Source of the DNA: Algoriphagus resistens
GTDB taxonomy: Bacteria; Bacteroidota; Bacteroidia; Cytophagales; Cyclobacteriaceae
NCBI RefSeq assembly: GCF_001442615.1
Contig: NZ_LMXN01000014.1
Coordinates: forward strand, 111,376-175,375
Length of the DNA stretch: 64,000 nt
Direction: 5' to 3'
The translations under genes were made by a program, and so were the position numbers. This document shows, one piece after another, positions 43,846 to 52,356 of this stretch (position 1 is its first letter; every line of letters begins with the position of its first letter). The notes below the pieces were generated by a model. The model ran no database searches and had not been told where the DNA came from. It was given only the letters and a program-made list of their open reading frames with translations.

Positions 43846-45252
43846 ATGGAAAAGACAACATTATTTGATAAAATCTGGGATGCTCACGTAGTGAAATCCG
43901 TTCCGGCTGGCCCAGATGTATTCTTCATCGATAAGCATTTTATCCATGAAGTAACTTCTCCGGTAGCTTTCCTAAACTTGGAAAAGCGGGGGATAGGAGT
44001 AAAAAATCCAAGCAGAACAGTAGCTACGCCTGATCACAATGTACCCACGGTAGATCAGGATAAAACTATCAAGGACAAACTTTCCCGCATGCAGGTGGAA
44101 AGGCTTCGTGAGAACTGTGCAAAATACGGTATTGAGCTTCACGATTTGGGTTCTGCGCATCATGGCATCGTCCATGTAATCGGCCCAGAGCTAGGCATAA
44201 CTCAGCCAGGGATGACGATCGTTTGTGGTGATAGCCATACTTCAACCCACGGTGCTTTCGGGGCAATTGCCTTTGGAATCGGTACTTCTGAGGTAGAAAT
44301 GGTTTTGGCAACACAGTGTATCATGCAGTCCAAGGCTAAGAAAATGAGAATTACCATCGATGGAGTAGCTGGACCAGGTGTGACTTCCAAAGACTTGATT
44401 CTTTATGTGATTGCTCAGATCTCTGCCGCTGGTGCTACTGGGTACTTTGTTGAGTATGCAGGTTCTGCGATCCAAAGTCTTTCCATGGAAGCGAGAATGA
44501 CTGTGTGTAACATGTCCATAGAGATGGGTGCGCGTGGAGGCTTGATCGCCCCGGATGAAACTACTTTCGAATATCTTAAAGGAAAACAATATTCTCCAAA
44601 GGGTGAAGAGTGGGACAAAGCTGTAGCTTACTGGAAAACGTTAAAGACAGATGAGGGTGCGGTTTTTGACAAAGAATATCACTTCGATGCAGCGGATATC
44701 GAGCCGATGATCACTTACGGTACCAACCCAGGTATGGGAATAAAAGTGCTTGGAAATATACCGACTACAGACGGAATGGAAGGAAGCAATAAAACTTCTT
44801 ACCTAAAATCTTTGGCTTATATGGGCTTTGAGCCTGGTGAAGCTATAAAAGGTAAAAAGGTTGACTTTGTTTTCGTAGGTTCTTGTACCAACGGAAGAAT
44901 TGAAGATATCCGTTCTGTGGCTGCTTTTGTGAAAGGCCATAAGAAAGCTGAAAATATCACTGCTTGGATCGTTCCGGGTTCCCGTGAAGTGGAGAAGATG
45001 GCACATGAGGAAGGCTTGGTTAAAATCCTTGAAGAAGCTGGATTTGAACTTCGTCAGCCCGGTTGTTCAGCATGTCTGGCAATGAATGATGATAAAATTC
45101 CTTCTGGAAAATACGCAGTATCCACTTCTAACAGAAACTTTGAAGGCCGTCAGGGACCTGGAGCACGTACTATGCTCGCATCGCCTTTGACTGTAGCAGC
45201 CGTCGCTGTCAAAGGCGAAATCTGCGACCCAAGAGAAGTGTTTCTAAATTAG
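43846..45252 (+). CDS. leuC: 3-isopropylmalate dehydratase large subunit
   Basis: Aconitase-family subunit carrying the [4Fe-4S] cluster that isomerises 2- to 3-isopropylmalate (and, in the pyruvate route, citramalate to methylmalate). The 468 residues include GDSHTSTHGAFGAIAFGIG, the cluster cysteine in VFVGSCTNGRIED and the pair in QPGCSACLAMNDD. A 105-base gap without a gene separates it from leuD, its obligate partner; the gap contains loosely repeated CCAACCTT units. Confidence 0.96.
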   Translation: MEKTTLFDKIWDAHVVKSVPAGPDVFFIDKHFIHEVTSPVAFLNLEKRGIGVKNPSRTVATPDHNVPTVDQDKTIKDKLSRMQVERLRENCAKYGIELHDLGSAHHGIVHVIGPELGITQPGMTIVCGDSHTSTHGAFGAIAFGIGTSEVEMVLATQCIMQSKAKKMRITIDGVAGPGVTSKDLILYVIAQISAAGATGYFVEYAGSAIQSLSMEARMTVCNMSIEMGARGGLIAPDETTFEYLKGKQYSPKGEEWDKAVAYWKTLKTDEGAVFDKEYHFDAADIEPMITYGTNPGMGIKVLGNIPTTDGMEGSNKTSYLKSLAYMGFEPGEAIKGKKVDFVFVGSCTNGRIEDIRSVAAFVKGHKKAENITAWIVPGSREVEKMAHEEGLVKILEEAGFELRQPGCSACLAMNDDKIPSGKYAVSTSNRNFEGRQGPGARTMLASPLTVAAVAVKGEICDPREVFLN

Positions 45253-45357
45253 AATTATGATGTCAGAAGTTTGAGGTAGGGTCTTGTCGTTTTTTAAACC
45301 CAAGAATCCACAACCTTCCAACCTTCTTACATTCCAACCTTTGAACCAGTTTAAAAA

Positions 45358-45948
45358 ATGGCTTACGATAAATTTACTGTACTCACTAGTACGGCGGTTC
45401 CTTTACCGACTGATAACGTGGATACAGATCAGATCATTCCTGCCCGATTCCTGAAAGCTACTGAGCGTGAGGGATTCGGAGACAACCTTTTCCGTGATTG
45501 GAGATACGATGTGGAGGGAAATCCCAAAAAGGATTTTGTCCTGAACGACCCTACTTACAGCGGCAAAATCCTTGTTTCCGGCCGTAATTTCGGTTCTGGT
45601 TCCAGCCGCGAGCATGCTGTTTGGGCTATTTATGACTATGGATTTAGATGTGTGGTTTCTAGCTTTTTCGCAGATATCTTCAAGAATAACTGTCTTAATA
45701 TTGGTGTTTTGCCAGTGACAGTTTCTCCAGAATTTGCAGATAAATTACTTGAGACGATCACTGCAAATCCTGAAACCACGATTACGGTAGACATTCCAAA
45801 TCAGAAGATCACGTTGGACTCCACAGGAGAATCTGAATCTTTTGATATCAATGAATACAAGAAAGACAACATGCAAAATGGTTTCGATGATATCGACTAT
45901 CTGTTGAATATGTCGGATGAAATCGATGCTTTTGCAGCGAATAAATAA
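45358..45948 (+). CDS. leuD: 3-isopropylmalate dehydratase small subunit
   Basis: Swivel-domain partner of LeuC. The 196-residue protein has TDQIIPARFLK, the GRNFGSGSSREHA motif and the family C-terminal half. The next gene begins immediately after its stop codon, without a gap, so translation is probably coupled. Confidence 0.95.
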   Translation: MAYDKFTVLTSTAVPLPTDNVDTDQIIPARFLKATEREGFGDNLFRDWRYDVEGNPKKDFVLNDPTYSGKILVSGRNFGSGSSREHAVWAIYDYGFRCVVSSFFADIFKNNCLNIGVLPVTVSPEFADKLLETITANPETTITVDIPNQKITLDSTGESESFDINEYKKDNMQNGFDDIDYLLNMSDEIDAFAANK

Positions 45949-47541
45949 GTGAAAATGACTGCAGGGAAGCGCATTGAAATAATGGATACTACGCTGAGGG
46001 ATGGTGAGCAGACCTCAAGCGTCTCCTTTTTGCCTTCTGAAAAGCTGCAAATCGCCAAACTTTTGCTGGATGAATTGAAGGTGGATCGTATAGAGGTGGC
46101 TTCAGCGAGAGTTTCAGATGGTGAACTGGAAGGAGTGAAGAAAATCACTCACTGGGCAGAAGAGAAGGGGTATCTGGATAAAGTAGAGGTTTTGGGTTTT
46201 GTGGATACACCTACTTCTGTAGATTGGATTCTTAATTCCGGAGCCAAAGTGATGAATTTATTGACCAAAGGTTCTTATAATCACCTGATCCATCAACTGA
46301 AAAAAACTCAGGACGAACATTTTGCAGATATTCAAAAGAGTGTAGCCTATGCTCAGCAAAAGGGCATAGCAGTCAATGTCTATCTGGAAGACTGGTCAAA
46401 TGGCATGCGCAATTCTCCGGAATATACGCTGGCATTGATTGAGTTCTTAACTACCCTACCTGTGAAAAGGATTATGCTTCCTGACACGCTGGGATTACTT
46501 TCTCCTGAGGAAACTAAAGCGTTTTTCATCCAGATTTCTGAGAGGTTTCCTGATGCACACTTCGATTTTCATGCACATAATGATTACGATCTTTCTGTGG
46601 CCAACGTCATGGAAGCGATTATGTACGGAGCATCAGGAATACACACCACGGTAAATGGGCTAGGTGAAAGAGCCGGAAATGCTCCTCTGGAGTCGGTGAT
46701 CGCTGTAATTAAAGATTTTACAGACCTGCAGATTAATGTGCAGGAGCAGAAAATCTACCGGGTAAGTAAGCTGGTAGAACAATTTTCGGGTCAGCATATC
46801 CCAGCAAATAAACCGGTAGTTGGAGAAAATGTCTTTACCCAGACTGCCGGGATTCATGCTGATGGAGACAATAAGAAGAATCTTTACTTCAACGATCTCC
46901 TGCCTGAGCGATTTGGCCGTCAACGGAAGTATGCCTTAGGCAAAACATCCGGCAAAGCCAATATCCTCAAAAACCTAGAGGAACTGGGAATTTCTTTGGA
47001 AAAGGATGAACTCACCAAAGTGACCCAGCGTATCATCGAGCTGGGAGACAAAAAGGAACGGGTTACCACGGAGGATTTGCCTTACATCATTTCTGACGTC
47101 TTGCAGAACAATTCCATCTCTAAGAATATCTTTATTGAAGGCTATCACATGACTCATTCTCATGGTTTGAAGCCCTCTGTGCAACTTCGCTTAAATATTT
47201 ACGGTAAATCTTACGATGCTCATGCTTCTGGAGATGGGCAATACGATGCGTTCATGCGAGCGGTAAAAGAAATTTACAAATCCAGAAAAAGACAGCTCCC
47301 TAAATTGATCGACTACCATGTTTCTATTCCTCCAGGAGGAAAGACAGATGCTTTTGTGGAAACTGTCGTGACTTGGGATTATGGTAAAATATTTAAAACG
47401 AAAGGGCTGGATCCCGATCAAACAGTGGCTGCGATGATGGCCACAGAGAAAATGCTAAACATCGTCGAATCTTTTAATCAAACACCAACGAAAGAAGAAT
47501 CCAAGTTTTATGGAAATGAATATCGCGCTGTTGCCGGGTGA
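45949..47541 (+). CDS. Second LeuA-family synthase, probable (R)-citramalate synthase
   Basis: A 530-residue DRE-TIM enzyme with MDTTLRDGEQTSSVSF, FHAHNDYDLSVAN, TVNGLGERAGNAPLESV and a C-terminal LeuA-type regulatory domain. It differs clearly from LeuA at 42335 (for example QTSSVSF versus QVPGCQL in the substrate region). Position between leuD and leuB and absence of ilvA suggest citramalate synthesis from pyruvate and acetyl-CoA, feeding 2-oxobutanoate to isoleucine; this is inference and an isopropylmalate synthase isozyme remains possible. The start is GTG at 45949 or ATG at 45955. It overlaps leuB by about 30 bases. Confidence 0.82.
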   Translation: MKMTAGKRIEIMDTTLRDGEQTSSVSFLPSEKLQIAKLLLDELKVDRIEVASARVSDGELEGVKKITHWAEEKGYLDKVEVLGFVDTPTSVDWILNSGAKVMNLLTKGSYNHLIHQLKKTQDEHFADIQKSVAYAQQKGIAVNVYLEDWSNGMRNSPEYTLALIEFLTTLPVKRIMLPDTLGLLSPEETKAFFIQISERFPDAHFDFHAHNDYDLSVANVMEAIMYGASGIHTTVNGLGERAGNAPLESVIAVIKDFTDLQINVQEQKIYRVSKLVEQFSGQHIPANKPVVGENVFTQTAGIHADGDNKKNLYFNDLLPERFGRQRKYALGKTSGKANILKNLEELGISLEKDELTKVTQRIIELGDKKERVTTEDLPYIISDVLQNNSISKNIFIEGYHMTHSHGLKPSVQLRLNIYGKSYDAHASGDGQYDAFMRAVKEIYKSRKRQLPKLIDYHVSIPPGGKTDAFVETVVTWDYGKIFKTKGLDPDQTVAAMMATEKMLNIVESFNQTPTKEESKFYGNEYRAVAG

Positions 47542-48577
47542 CGGCATTGGACCTGAAGTAATCGACCAGGCTGTGAAAGTAGTGAAAGCTATAGGCCAGA
47601 AATTCGGACACAACATCACTTTTAAAGAAGCTTTGGTAGGAGCTGCCGCTATTGATGCAACCGGCGAACCTTATCCGGATTCAACGCATGAAATTGCTGC
47701 AGCTTCTGATGCTGTGCTTTTCGGAGCGATCGGGGATCCGAAATATGATAACGATCCTAAAGCGAAAGTTCGTCCGGAGCAAGGACTGCTTTTGATGCGT
47801 CAGAAATTGGGCTTGTTTGCCAATGTACGCCCGACGTTCACTTTTCCATCTTTGGTGCATAAGTCTCCTTTGAAACTTGAAAGAGTAGAAGGAGTTGACT
47901 TTGTCTTCTTCAGAGAATTGACGGGCGGAATCTACTTTGGAGAGCCAAGAGGTAGAAATGAGCAGGGGACTAAAGCTTTTGATACCAATGTTTATAGCAA
48001 GCATGAGATTGTTCGTCTTGCGAGAATGGGCTTTGAGGCTGCGCAAAAAAGAAGAAAAGTATTGACTTGTGTTGACAAAGCGAATGTCATGGCTACTTCC
48101 AGACTTTGGAGAGAGACAGTACAAGAGCTAGCTTCAGAATATCCAGACGTAAAAGTAGAATATGAATTTGTAGATGCAGTAGCAATGCGGTTAATTCAAT
48201 GGCCAAAAGCGTATGATGTCTTGATTACCGAGAACTTGTTCGGAGATATTCTGACTGATGAAGCTTCTGTGATCTCTGGATCTATGGGCTTGATGCCATC
48301 TGCTTCTCTTGGCACATCGATCAAATTATTTGAACCAATTCATGGCTCTTATCCTCAGGCAGCAGGAAAAGACATTGCCAATCCTTTGGCGACAGTTCTT
48401 TCTGCAGCAATGATGTTTGAGTATGCTTTTGATTTGAAAGATGAAGCCCAGGCGATTTCTGACGTAGTAAATCTATCTCTTGAGCAAGGATATGTGACCG
48501 AAGATATTGCTGATGGTGGCAAGTCCTATAAAACCTCAGAAGTTGGAGACTGGTTGGCCGCAAAGATATTGGCTTAA
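47510..48577 (+). CDS. leuB: 3-isopropylmalate dehydrogenase
   Basis: NAD-dependent oxidative decarboxylase, third step of leucine synthesis. The 355 residues have ALLPGDGIGPEV, ELTGGIYFGEPRGR, the metal-binding FGDILTDEAS and EPIHGSYPQAAGKDIANP. ATG at 47510 or 47516 (MNIALLPGDG) both overlap the upstream gene. It is the last gene of the operon and is followed by a strong terminator. A copy of its last codons recurs at 49358-49373. Confidence 0.95.
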   Translation: MEMNIALLPGDGIGPEVIDQAVKVVKAIGQKFGHNITFKEALVGAAAIDATGEPYPDSTHEIAAASDAVLFGAIGDPKYDNDPKAKVRPEQGLLLMRQKLGLFANVRPTFTFPSLVHKSPLKLERVEGVDFVFFRELTGGIYFGEPRGRNEQGTKAFDTNVYSKHEIVRLARMGFEAAQKRRKVLTCVDKANVMATSRLWRETVQELASEYPDVKVEYEFVDAVAMRLIQWPKAYDVLITENLFGDILTDEASVISGSMGLMPSASLGTSIKLFEPIHGSYPQAAGKDIANPLATVLSAAMMFEYAFDLKDEAQAISDVVNLSLEQGYVTEDIADGGKSYKTSEVGDWLAAKILA

Positions 48578-48595
48578 TATGATTTTGACTGTTCG

Positions 48596-48617
48596 GGATT
48601 TGTAATCTCGAACTTCA
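48596..48617 (+). repeat. Direct repeat, copy 1, after leuB
   Basis: GGATTTGTAATCTCGAACTTCA occurs here and again at 49408-49429, flanking the DHFR-like gene. Each copy is preceded by the leuB-end codons (AKILA plus stop) and followed by an ACCACC hairpin with a T-run. Confidence 0.85.
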
Positions 48618-48620
48618 CCA

Positions 48621-48650
48621 GAAAAACCACCTTGAGAGAGGTGGTTTTTC
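48621..48650. terminator. Rho-independent terminator of the ilv-leu operon
   Basis: GAAAAACCACCT pairs with AGGTGGTTTTTC around a 6-base loop; A- and T-runs make it usable on both strands, the next gene being convergent. Confidence 0.88.
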
Positions 48651-48684
48651 TATTCCGCACTGAGGTACAGAGAGGAGTTTACAA

Positions 48685-49215
48685 TCACCTGATTCTATAA
48701 CTCATGATCTGGAGTCCATAATCATATTCCTCAGCTTTGAGGAGTTCCAGTTTGAAGTCCTTTTTTGAGTTTCCAAAGAGTCGAACGCCCTGCCCTAGTA
48801 CCAGTGGGTTAAGTTTGATTTTCAACAGGTCAATTTGGCCATGATCCAGAAGCCAGCCTGCAAATTGTCCTCCGCCGCACAGGTAAATATCCGTGCCGTC
48901 TTGCCTTCTGATTTTTTCAATTTCCCCAATGTGTATTGGCTTGACATGAAGTTTCGGTTCTGGATTTTCAAATGTCAAATTGCCGGAAAATATGTAATGC
49001 TCCATATGCGGATAAGCAAGTTGTCCGGCTTTCAGTCCAAACTTATAGCCGAATTCATAGGTCTTTCTTCCCATAATGACCGTGTCATAATCGGCCAGAT
49101 CCGTAAAATATTTATCGACCCCGTTTCCTTCTCCATTAAACCCACTTATATCACCATCCGGCCCGGAGATAGAACCGTCTAGTGAAACGGCTACGTAATA
49201 GATGATTTTTCTCAT
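48685..49215 (-). CDS. RibD-C/dihydrofolate-reductase-like protein
   Basis: A 176-residue protein of the RibD C-terminal/DHFR-like family: N-terminal strand YYVAVSLDGSISGPDGD, the VIMGRKTYEFG motif and the NADPH-binding stretch GTDIYLCGGGQFAGWLLDHG. Members are NADPH-dependent reductases, most of unknown substrate; it is not a classical FolA. It stands alone and is flanked by a partial duplication of the leuB 3' end (48562-48650 and 49358-49462), which suggests insertion at this site. Confidence 0.88.
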   Translation of the reverse strand: MRKIIYYVAVSLDGSISGPDGDISGFNGEGNGVDKYFTDLADYDTVIMGRKTYEFGYKFGLKAGQLAYPHMEHYIFSGNLTFENPEPKLHVKPIHIGEIEKIRRQDGTDIYLCGGGQFAGWLLDHGQIDLLKIKLNPLVLGQGVRLFGNSKKDFKLELLKAEEYDYGLQIMSYRIR

Positions 49216-49357
49216 TTTTCAAGGGGGTTAACAACAATTCCTGAAGGATAAGTAAATATCATGGATACAACAATCTTGATAAGCGCCTGACCGATCTATT
49301 TTATCAACTCTTTTCATATGGAAATTGCGGCTATTATTTCAAAACATCTGTTATAAT

Positions 49358-49462
49358 GCGAAGATATTGGCTTGAAATAGAGATGTTTCAAAAAAAATAG
49401 CTATCCAGGATTTGTAATCTCGAACTTCATTAAATGACCACCTCGGAATGGCTGGTTTTTTT
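49358..49462 (+). repeat. Partial duplicate of the leuB 3' end and its terminator
   Basis: GCGAAGATATTGGCTTGA encodes AKILA plus stop, as the end of leuB does. It is followed by the shared 22-base repeat (49408-49429) and a degraded hairpin with a T-run (49437-49462). The spacing between blocks is 14 bases longer than in copy 1. Confidence 0.75.
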
Positions 49463-49515
49463 GGATTCAATAGTTATGATAACCTTGTACTAACCTTTCA
49501 TTTACAAGACCTTAT

Positions 49516-49523
49516 TATATTTG
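49516..49523 (+). promoter_or_regulatory. Promoter -7 box of the PHP lipoprotein gene (TATATTTG)
   Basis: Exact TAnnTTTG match 24 bases before the chosen ATG at 49548. It overlaps the longer frame's start (49521), which is therefore excluded. Confidence 0.55.
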
Positions 49524-49547
49524 GTAATCAACAAAACACCTTTTGAT

Positions 49548-50753
49548 ATGAAATTTCTTTCTCTAATTTTTGTGATTATTATTTTAAGTTTTGCTTCCTG
49601 TAAGCCTGCTGAGAAAGTTGAGGAATCTTCCAAACAATGGTATAAGGGAAATCTACATACTCATTCCTACTGGTCTGATGGGGATGATTATCCTGAGATG
49701 ATCATGGATTGGTATAAGTCACATGATTATGATTTTGTTGTTTTGTCTGATCATAACACGCTGGCTGAAGGGGAGAAATGGAAGTTGATTCCAAAATCTC
49801 CTTCCCATGAAATTGGATTTCAGAAGTATTTGGATAAATACGGGGAAGGAGTAGTCTATCGGGAGGATTCAGCAGGAAGAATTGAAGTAAAATTGAAAAC
49901 CCTCGCAGAATATGCACCAATGTTTGAAGAAGAAGATGAGTTTTTGATAATTCAGTCGCAGGAATTGTCGGAGAGTTTTGAGAAGAAACCGCTTCATATG
50001 AACGTGACCAATATTCAGAAATTGATTCCTGCAGAAGGAGGGAATTCGGTTGTAGAAATACTACAAAATGGTCTAGATCGGGTAAAAGCACAGCGGGATT
50101 CAACCGGCGTTCCTATGTTTTTGCATATCAATCATCCGAACTTCATCTGGGCGATTACTCCAGAAGATATGATAGAATTGAATGGAGAACGTTTTTTCGA
50201 AGTATATAATGGTCATCCACAAGTAAATAATTACGGAGATTCACTTCGTCCGAGCATGGAAGTGCTTTGGGATAAAGTCCAGGCGGCATATCTGCAGGCT
50301 AATAAGCCGCTTCTGTACGGTTTGGCAGTCGATGACGCACATAATTATCATGTTTTTGATCAAAATAGCAGCAATCCCGGTCGTGGTTGGGTGATGGTTT
50401 TATCAGAAAGTCTAGCTCCTGCTTCTTTAATCAAGGCAATGGAGAATGGTGATTTTTATTCAACTACAGGGGTGGCTTTAAATGGGATTGAGTTTGATGG
50501 CGAAACTTTATCAGTTGCTGTGAAACCTGAAAAAAACATTACTTATACAATTCAATTCTTTGGCACAAAAAAGTCAAATCCTTTAAAGAGCGGAATTATT
50601 CTGAAAGAAATCAATGGAAAGAAAGCTGCATATTCGCTCGAAGAAGATGATATGTACGTCCGTGCAAAAATCATTTCCTCCAAGCCAAAGGAGAATCCGT
50701 ATCAAATAGGTGATACAGAAATGGCTTGGACACAACCTGTGAAAGCGAATTGA
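49548..50753 (+). CDS. PHP-domain lipoprotein (putative phosphoesterase/metal hydrolase)
   Basis: A 401-residue envelope lipoprotein: signal peptide with lipobox SFASC (C18), then a PHP domain with NLHTHSYWSDGDD (H37, H39), LSDHNT (D68, H69), a downstream HINHPNF and AVDDAH as further metal ligands. PHP proteins hydrolyse phosphoesters with two or three metals; the substrate here is unknown. The C-terminal ~90 residues form a beta-rich extension. The gene is monocistronic. Confidence 0.85.
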   Translation: MKFLSLIFVIIILSFASCKPAEKVEESSKQWYKGNLHTHSYWSDGDDYPEMIMDWYKSHDYDFVVLSDHNTLAEGEKWKLIPKSPSHEIGFQKYLDKYGEGVVYREDSAGRIEVKLKTLAEYAPMFEEEDEFLIIQSQELSESFEKKPLHMNVTNIQKLIPAEGGNSVVEILQNGLDRVKAQRDSTGVPMFLHINHPNFIWAITPEDMIELNGERFFEVYNGHPQVNNYGDSLRPSMEVLWDKVQAAYLQANKPLLYGLAVDDAHNYHVFDQNSSNPGRGWVMVLSESLAPASLIKAMENGDFYSTTGVALNGIEFDGETLSVAVKPEKNITYTIQFFGTKKSNPLKSGIILKEINGKKAAYSLEEDDMYVRAKIISSKPKENPYQIGDTEMAWTQPVKAN

Positions 50754-50831
50754 TTGCAATTATTGGGTAGGTGAAAGATTTGATAAAAATTGCCCCTAAT
50801 TTCATACTTCAAACCACAAATCTTTAATTCA

Positions 50832-51617
50832 TTGCAATCCCGTCCATTCTCGTATCTTTTTACTATTACTTATTTCGGTGCCCGGTACAAGGGCTGGGCT
50901 CCTCAACCTAACCAGCCTACGGTACAACGACGGTTGGAGCGAGTGATTCGGCACGTGCTCGGTCACGAGGATTTTTCCCTGATCGGGGCTAGTCGTACAG
51001 ATTCTGGTGTTTCTTGTTTAAGTGGCTACGTACAGCTTTTCCTGCGCAAAGAAGTAGAAATAAGCTCATTTCTACTTTTATTCAATGAGCACCTTCCTCA
51101 GGATATTCGGCTGAATTCTGTGGAGGAAGTTTCGGCAAATTTCAATCTGATCCACGCTGTCCAGCAGAAAACCTATAGATATTATTTCGCTAATTCTTCT
51201 GAATTTCACCCCTTTGCGTCTGCCTTTACGGTAAATGTGAGCGGAGACTTAGATTTGGATTTGATGAAGGAAGCATGTCAATTATTTGTTGGTGAGCACG
51301 ATTTCAAAGGCTTTTGCAGACCCTCGGAAAACAAAACGGATTATGTGCGTGAAGTGCTTTCAGCTGGAATTCTTGCTACAAAAGAATTTCTCGGCCAGTT
51401 TTTCCCTACGAAAATTTATTGTTTCCAAATCACTGGTACAGGCTTCCTTCATCATCAGGTAAGGGTCATGATGTCAGCCGTCTGGAAAATAGGAAAGGGG
51501 GAAATGGAGATGTCTGAGATTACCCAGCGATTCGGGTTTCCTGATGAATTTGAAAAATTACCCCCTGCTCCCGCAAATGGGTTAGTGCTTTGGGAGACGG
51601 TATTAGATAAACTTTAA
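50832..51617 (+). CDS. TruA-like tRNA pseudouridine synthase (divergent)
   Basis: Pseudouridine synthase fold of the TruA family (positions 38-40 of tRNA in the canonical enzyme). The nucleophilic aspartate is kept (GASRTDSG, D57 from the 50832 start), but the usual RTDAGVHA becomes RTDSGVSC. Other motifs present are YFGARYKGWAPQPNQPTVQ, TYRYYF, HDFKGFCRP and GTGFLHHQVR. No ATG opens the gene: TTG at 50832 gives 261 residues and TTG at 50790 gives 275. It may be a second, lineage-specific TruA paralog. Confidence 0.83.
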   Translation: MQSRPFSYLFTITYFGARYKGWAPQPNQPTVQRRLERVIRHVLGHEDFSLIGASRTDSGVSCLSGYVQLFLRKEVEISSFLLLFNEHLPQDIRLNSVEEVSANFNLIHAVQQKTYRYYFANSSEFHPFASAFTVNVSGDLDLDLMKEACQLFVGEHDFKGFCRPSENKTDYVREVLSAGILATKEFLGQFFPTKIYCFQITGTGFLHHQVRVMMSAVWKIGKGEMEMSEITQRFGFPDEFEKLPPAPANGLVLWETVLDKL

Positions 51618-51776
51618 GGTTTTAACGTGATGCAAGTCTTCAGAGATGTACCTATAAAATGCGGTCTTTAGACTAGGTAATTTGATTCATAGAAGTATGA
51701 AATGCCTTCCACTTCACTCAGACAGATGACAACCTTCGAGAAGATTTCTCAGTCCCACCTTCTTTGGAATAAGAAT

Positions 51777-52271
51777 TCAAAGCTTCAGTTCAAACACATA
51801 ATCATCCATCTTGTACCCTTTTCCGATGTCTATGACTTCTTCTTTGATTTTTACAAAGCCTAAGTACTCATAAAAAGAAATGGCGCTTTGGTTGTATTTA
51901 TTGACATTTAAGAGCAGACTTATCTGATTGTTTGCCAGAGCAATCTCTTTTACTTTTTTGATTAATAATTTGCCTATCCCTTTTCCCTGAGCCGTTGGTA
52001 GAATATAGATTTTATGGATTTTGGTTTTTCTGGGTTCTAGATTCACTTCGATTCCAGTGAAACCCAGTTTTTCGCCATTTTCTTCCGCCATAAAGAATAG
52101 ATATCCATCGTTGACCTGTTGTTTCAAGGTCTTCGGGCTATACATCCAATTGAGCATGTATTGTATTTGTTCAGCGCTTAATATTTCTCCAAACGTGTCT
52201 GGCCAAGTTCTTTGGGCGATGGATTGGATATGAATTAGATCTTGTTCGGATATTGGAACGATGTTAACCAT
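51777..52271 (-). CDS. GNAT family N-acetyltransferase
   Basis: A 164-residue single-domain acetyltransferase. The acetyl-CoA pyrophosphate loop is LPTAQGKGIGKLLI (about residues 92-105), preceded by the KIHKIY strand and followed by LLLNVNKYNQSAISFYEYLGF, the motif-B region. The substrate is unknown; the family acetylates amines of proteins, drugs or metabolites. No operon partner. Confidence 0.9.
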   Translation of the reverse strand: MVNIVPISEQDLIHIQSIAQRTWPDTFGEILSAEQIQYMLNWMYSPKTLKQQVNDGYLFFMAEENGEKLGFTGIEVNLEPRKTKIHKIYILPTAQGKGIGKLLIKKVKEIALANNQISLLLNVNKYNQSAISFYEYLGFVKIKEEVIDIGKGYKMDDYVFELKL

Positions 52272-52305
52272 TAATAGAATTGCTCAGTTAAAATATAAAA
52301 ATAGC

Positions 52306-52337
52306 AAAGCCGACCTTTCGAAAAAAGGCCGGCTTTT
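52306..52337. terminator. Rho-independent terminator between GNAT and Gfo/Idh genes
   Basis: AAAGCCG and CGGCTTT pair, with an inner CCTTT/AAAGG stem and one mismatch. It ends the minus-strand Gfo/Idh/MocA transcript (first copy). Confidence 0.7.
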
Positions 52338-52356
52338 ATAAACGCATATTGGAAAA

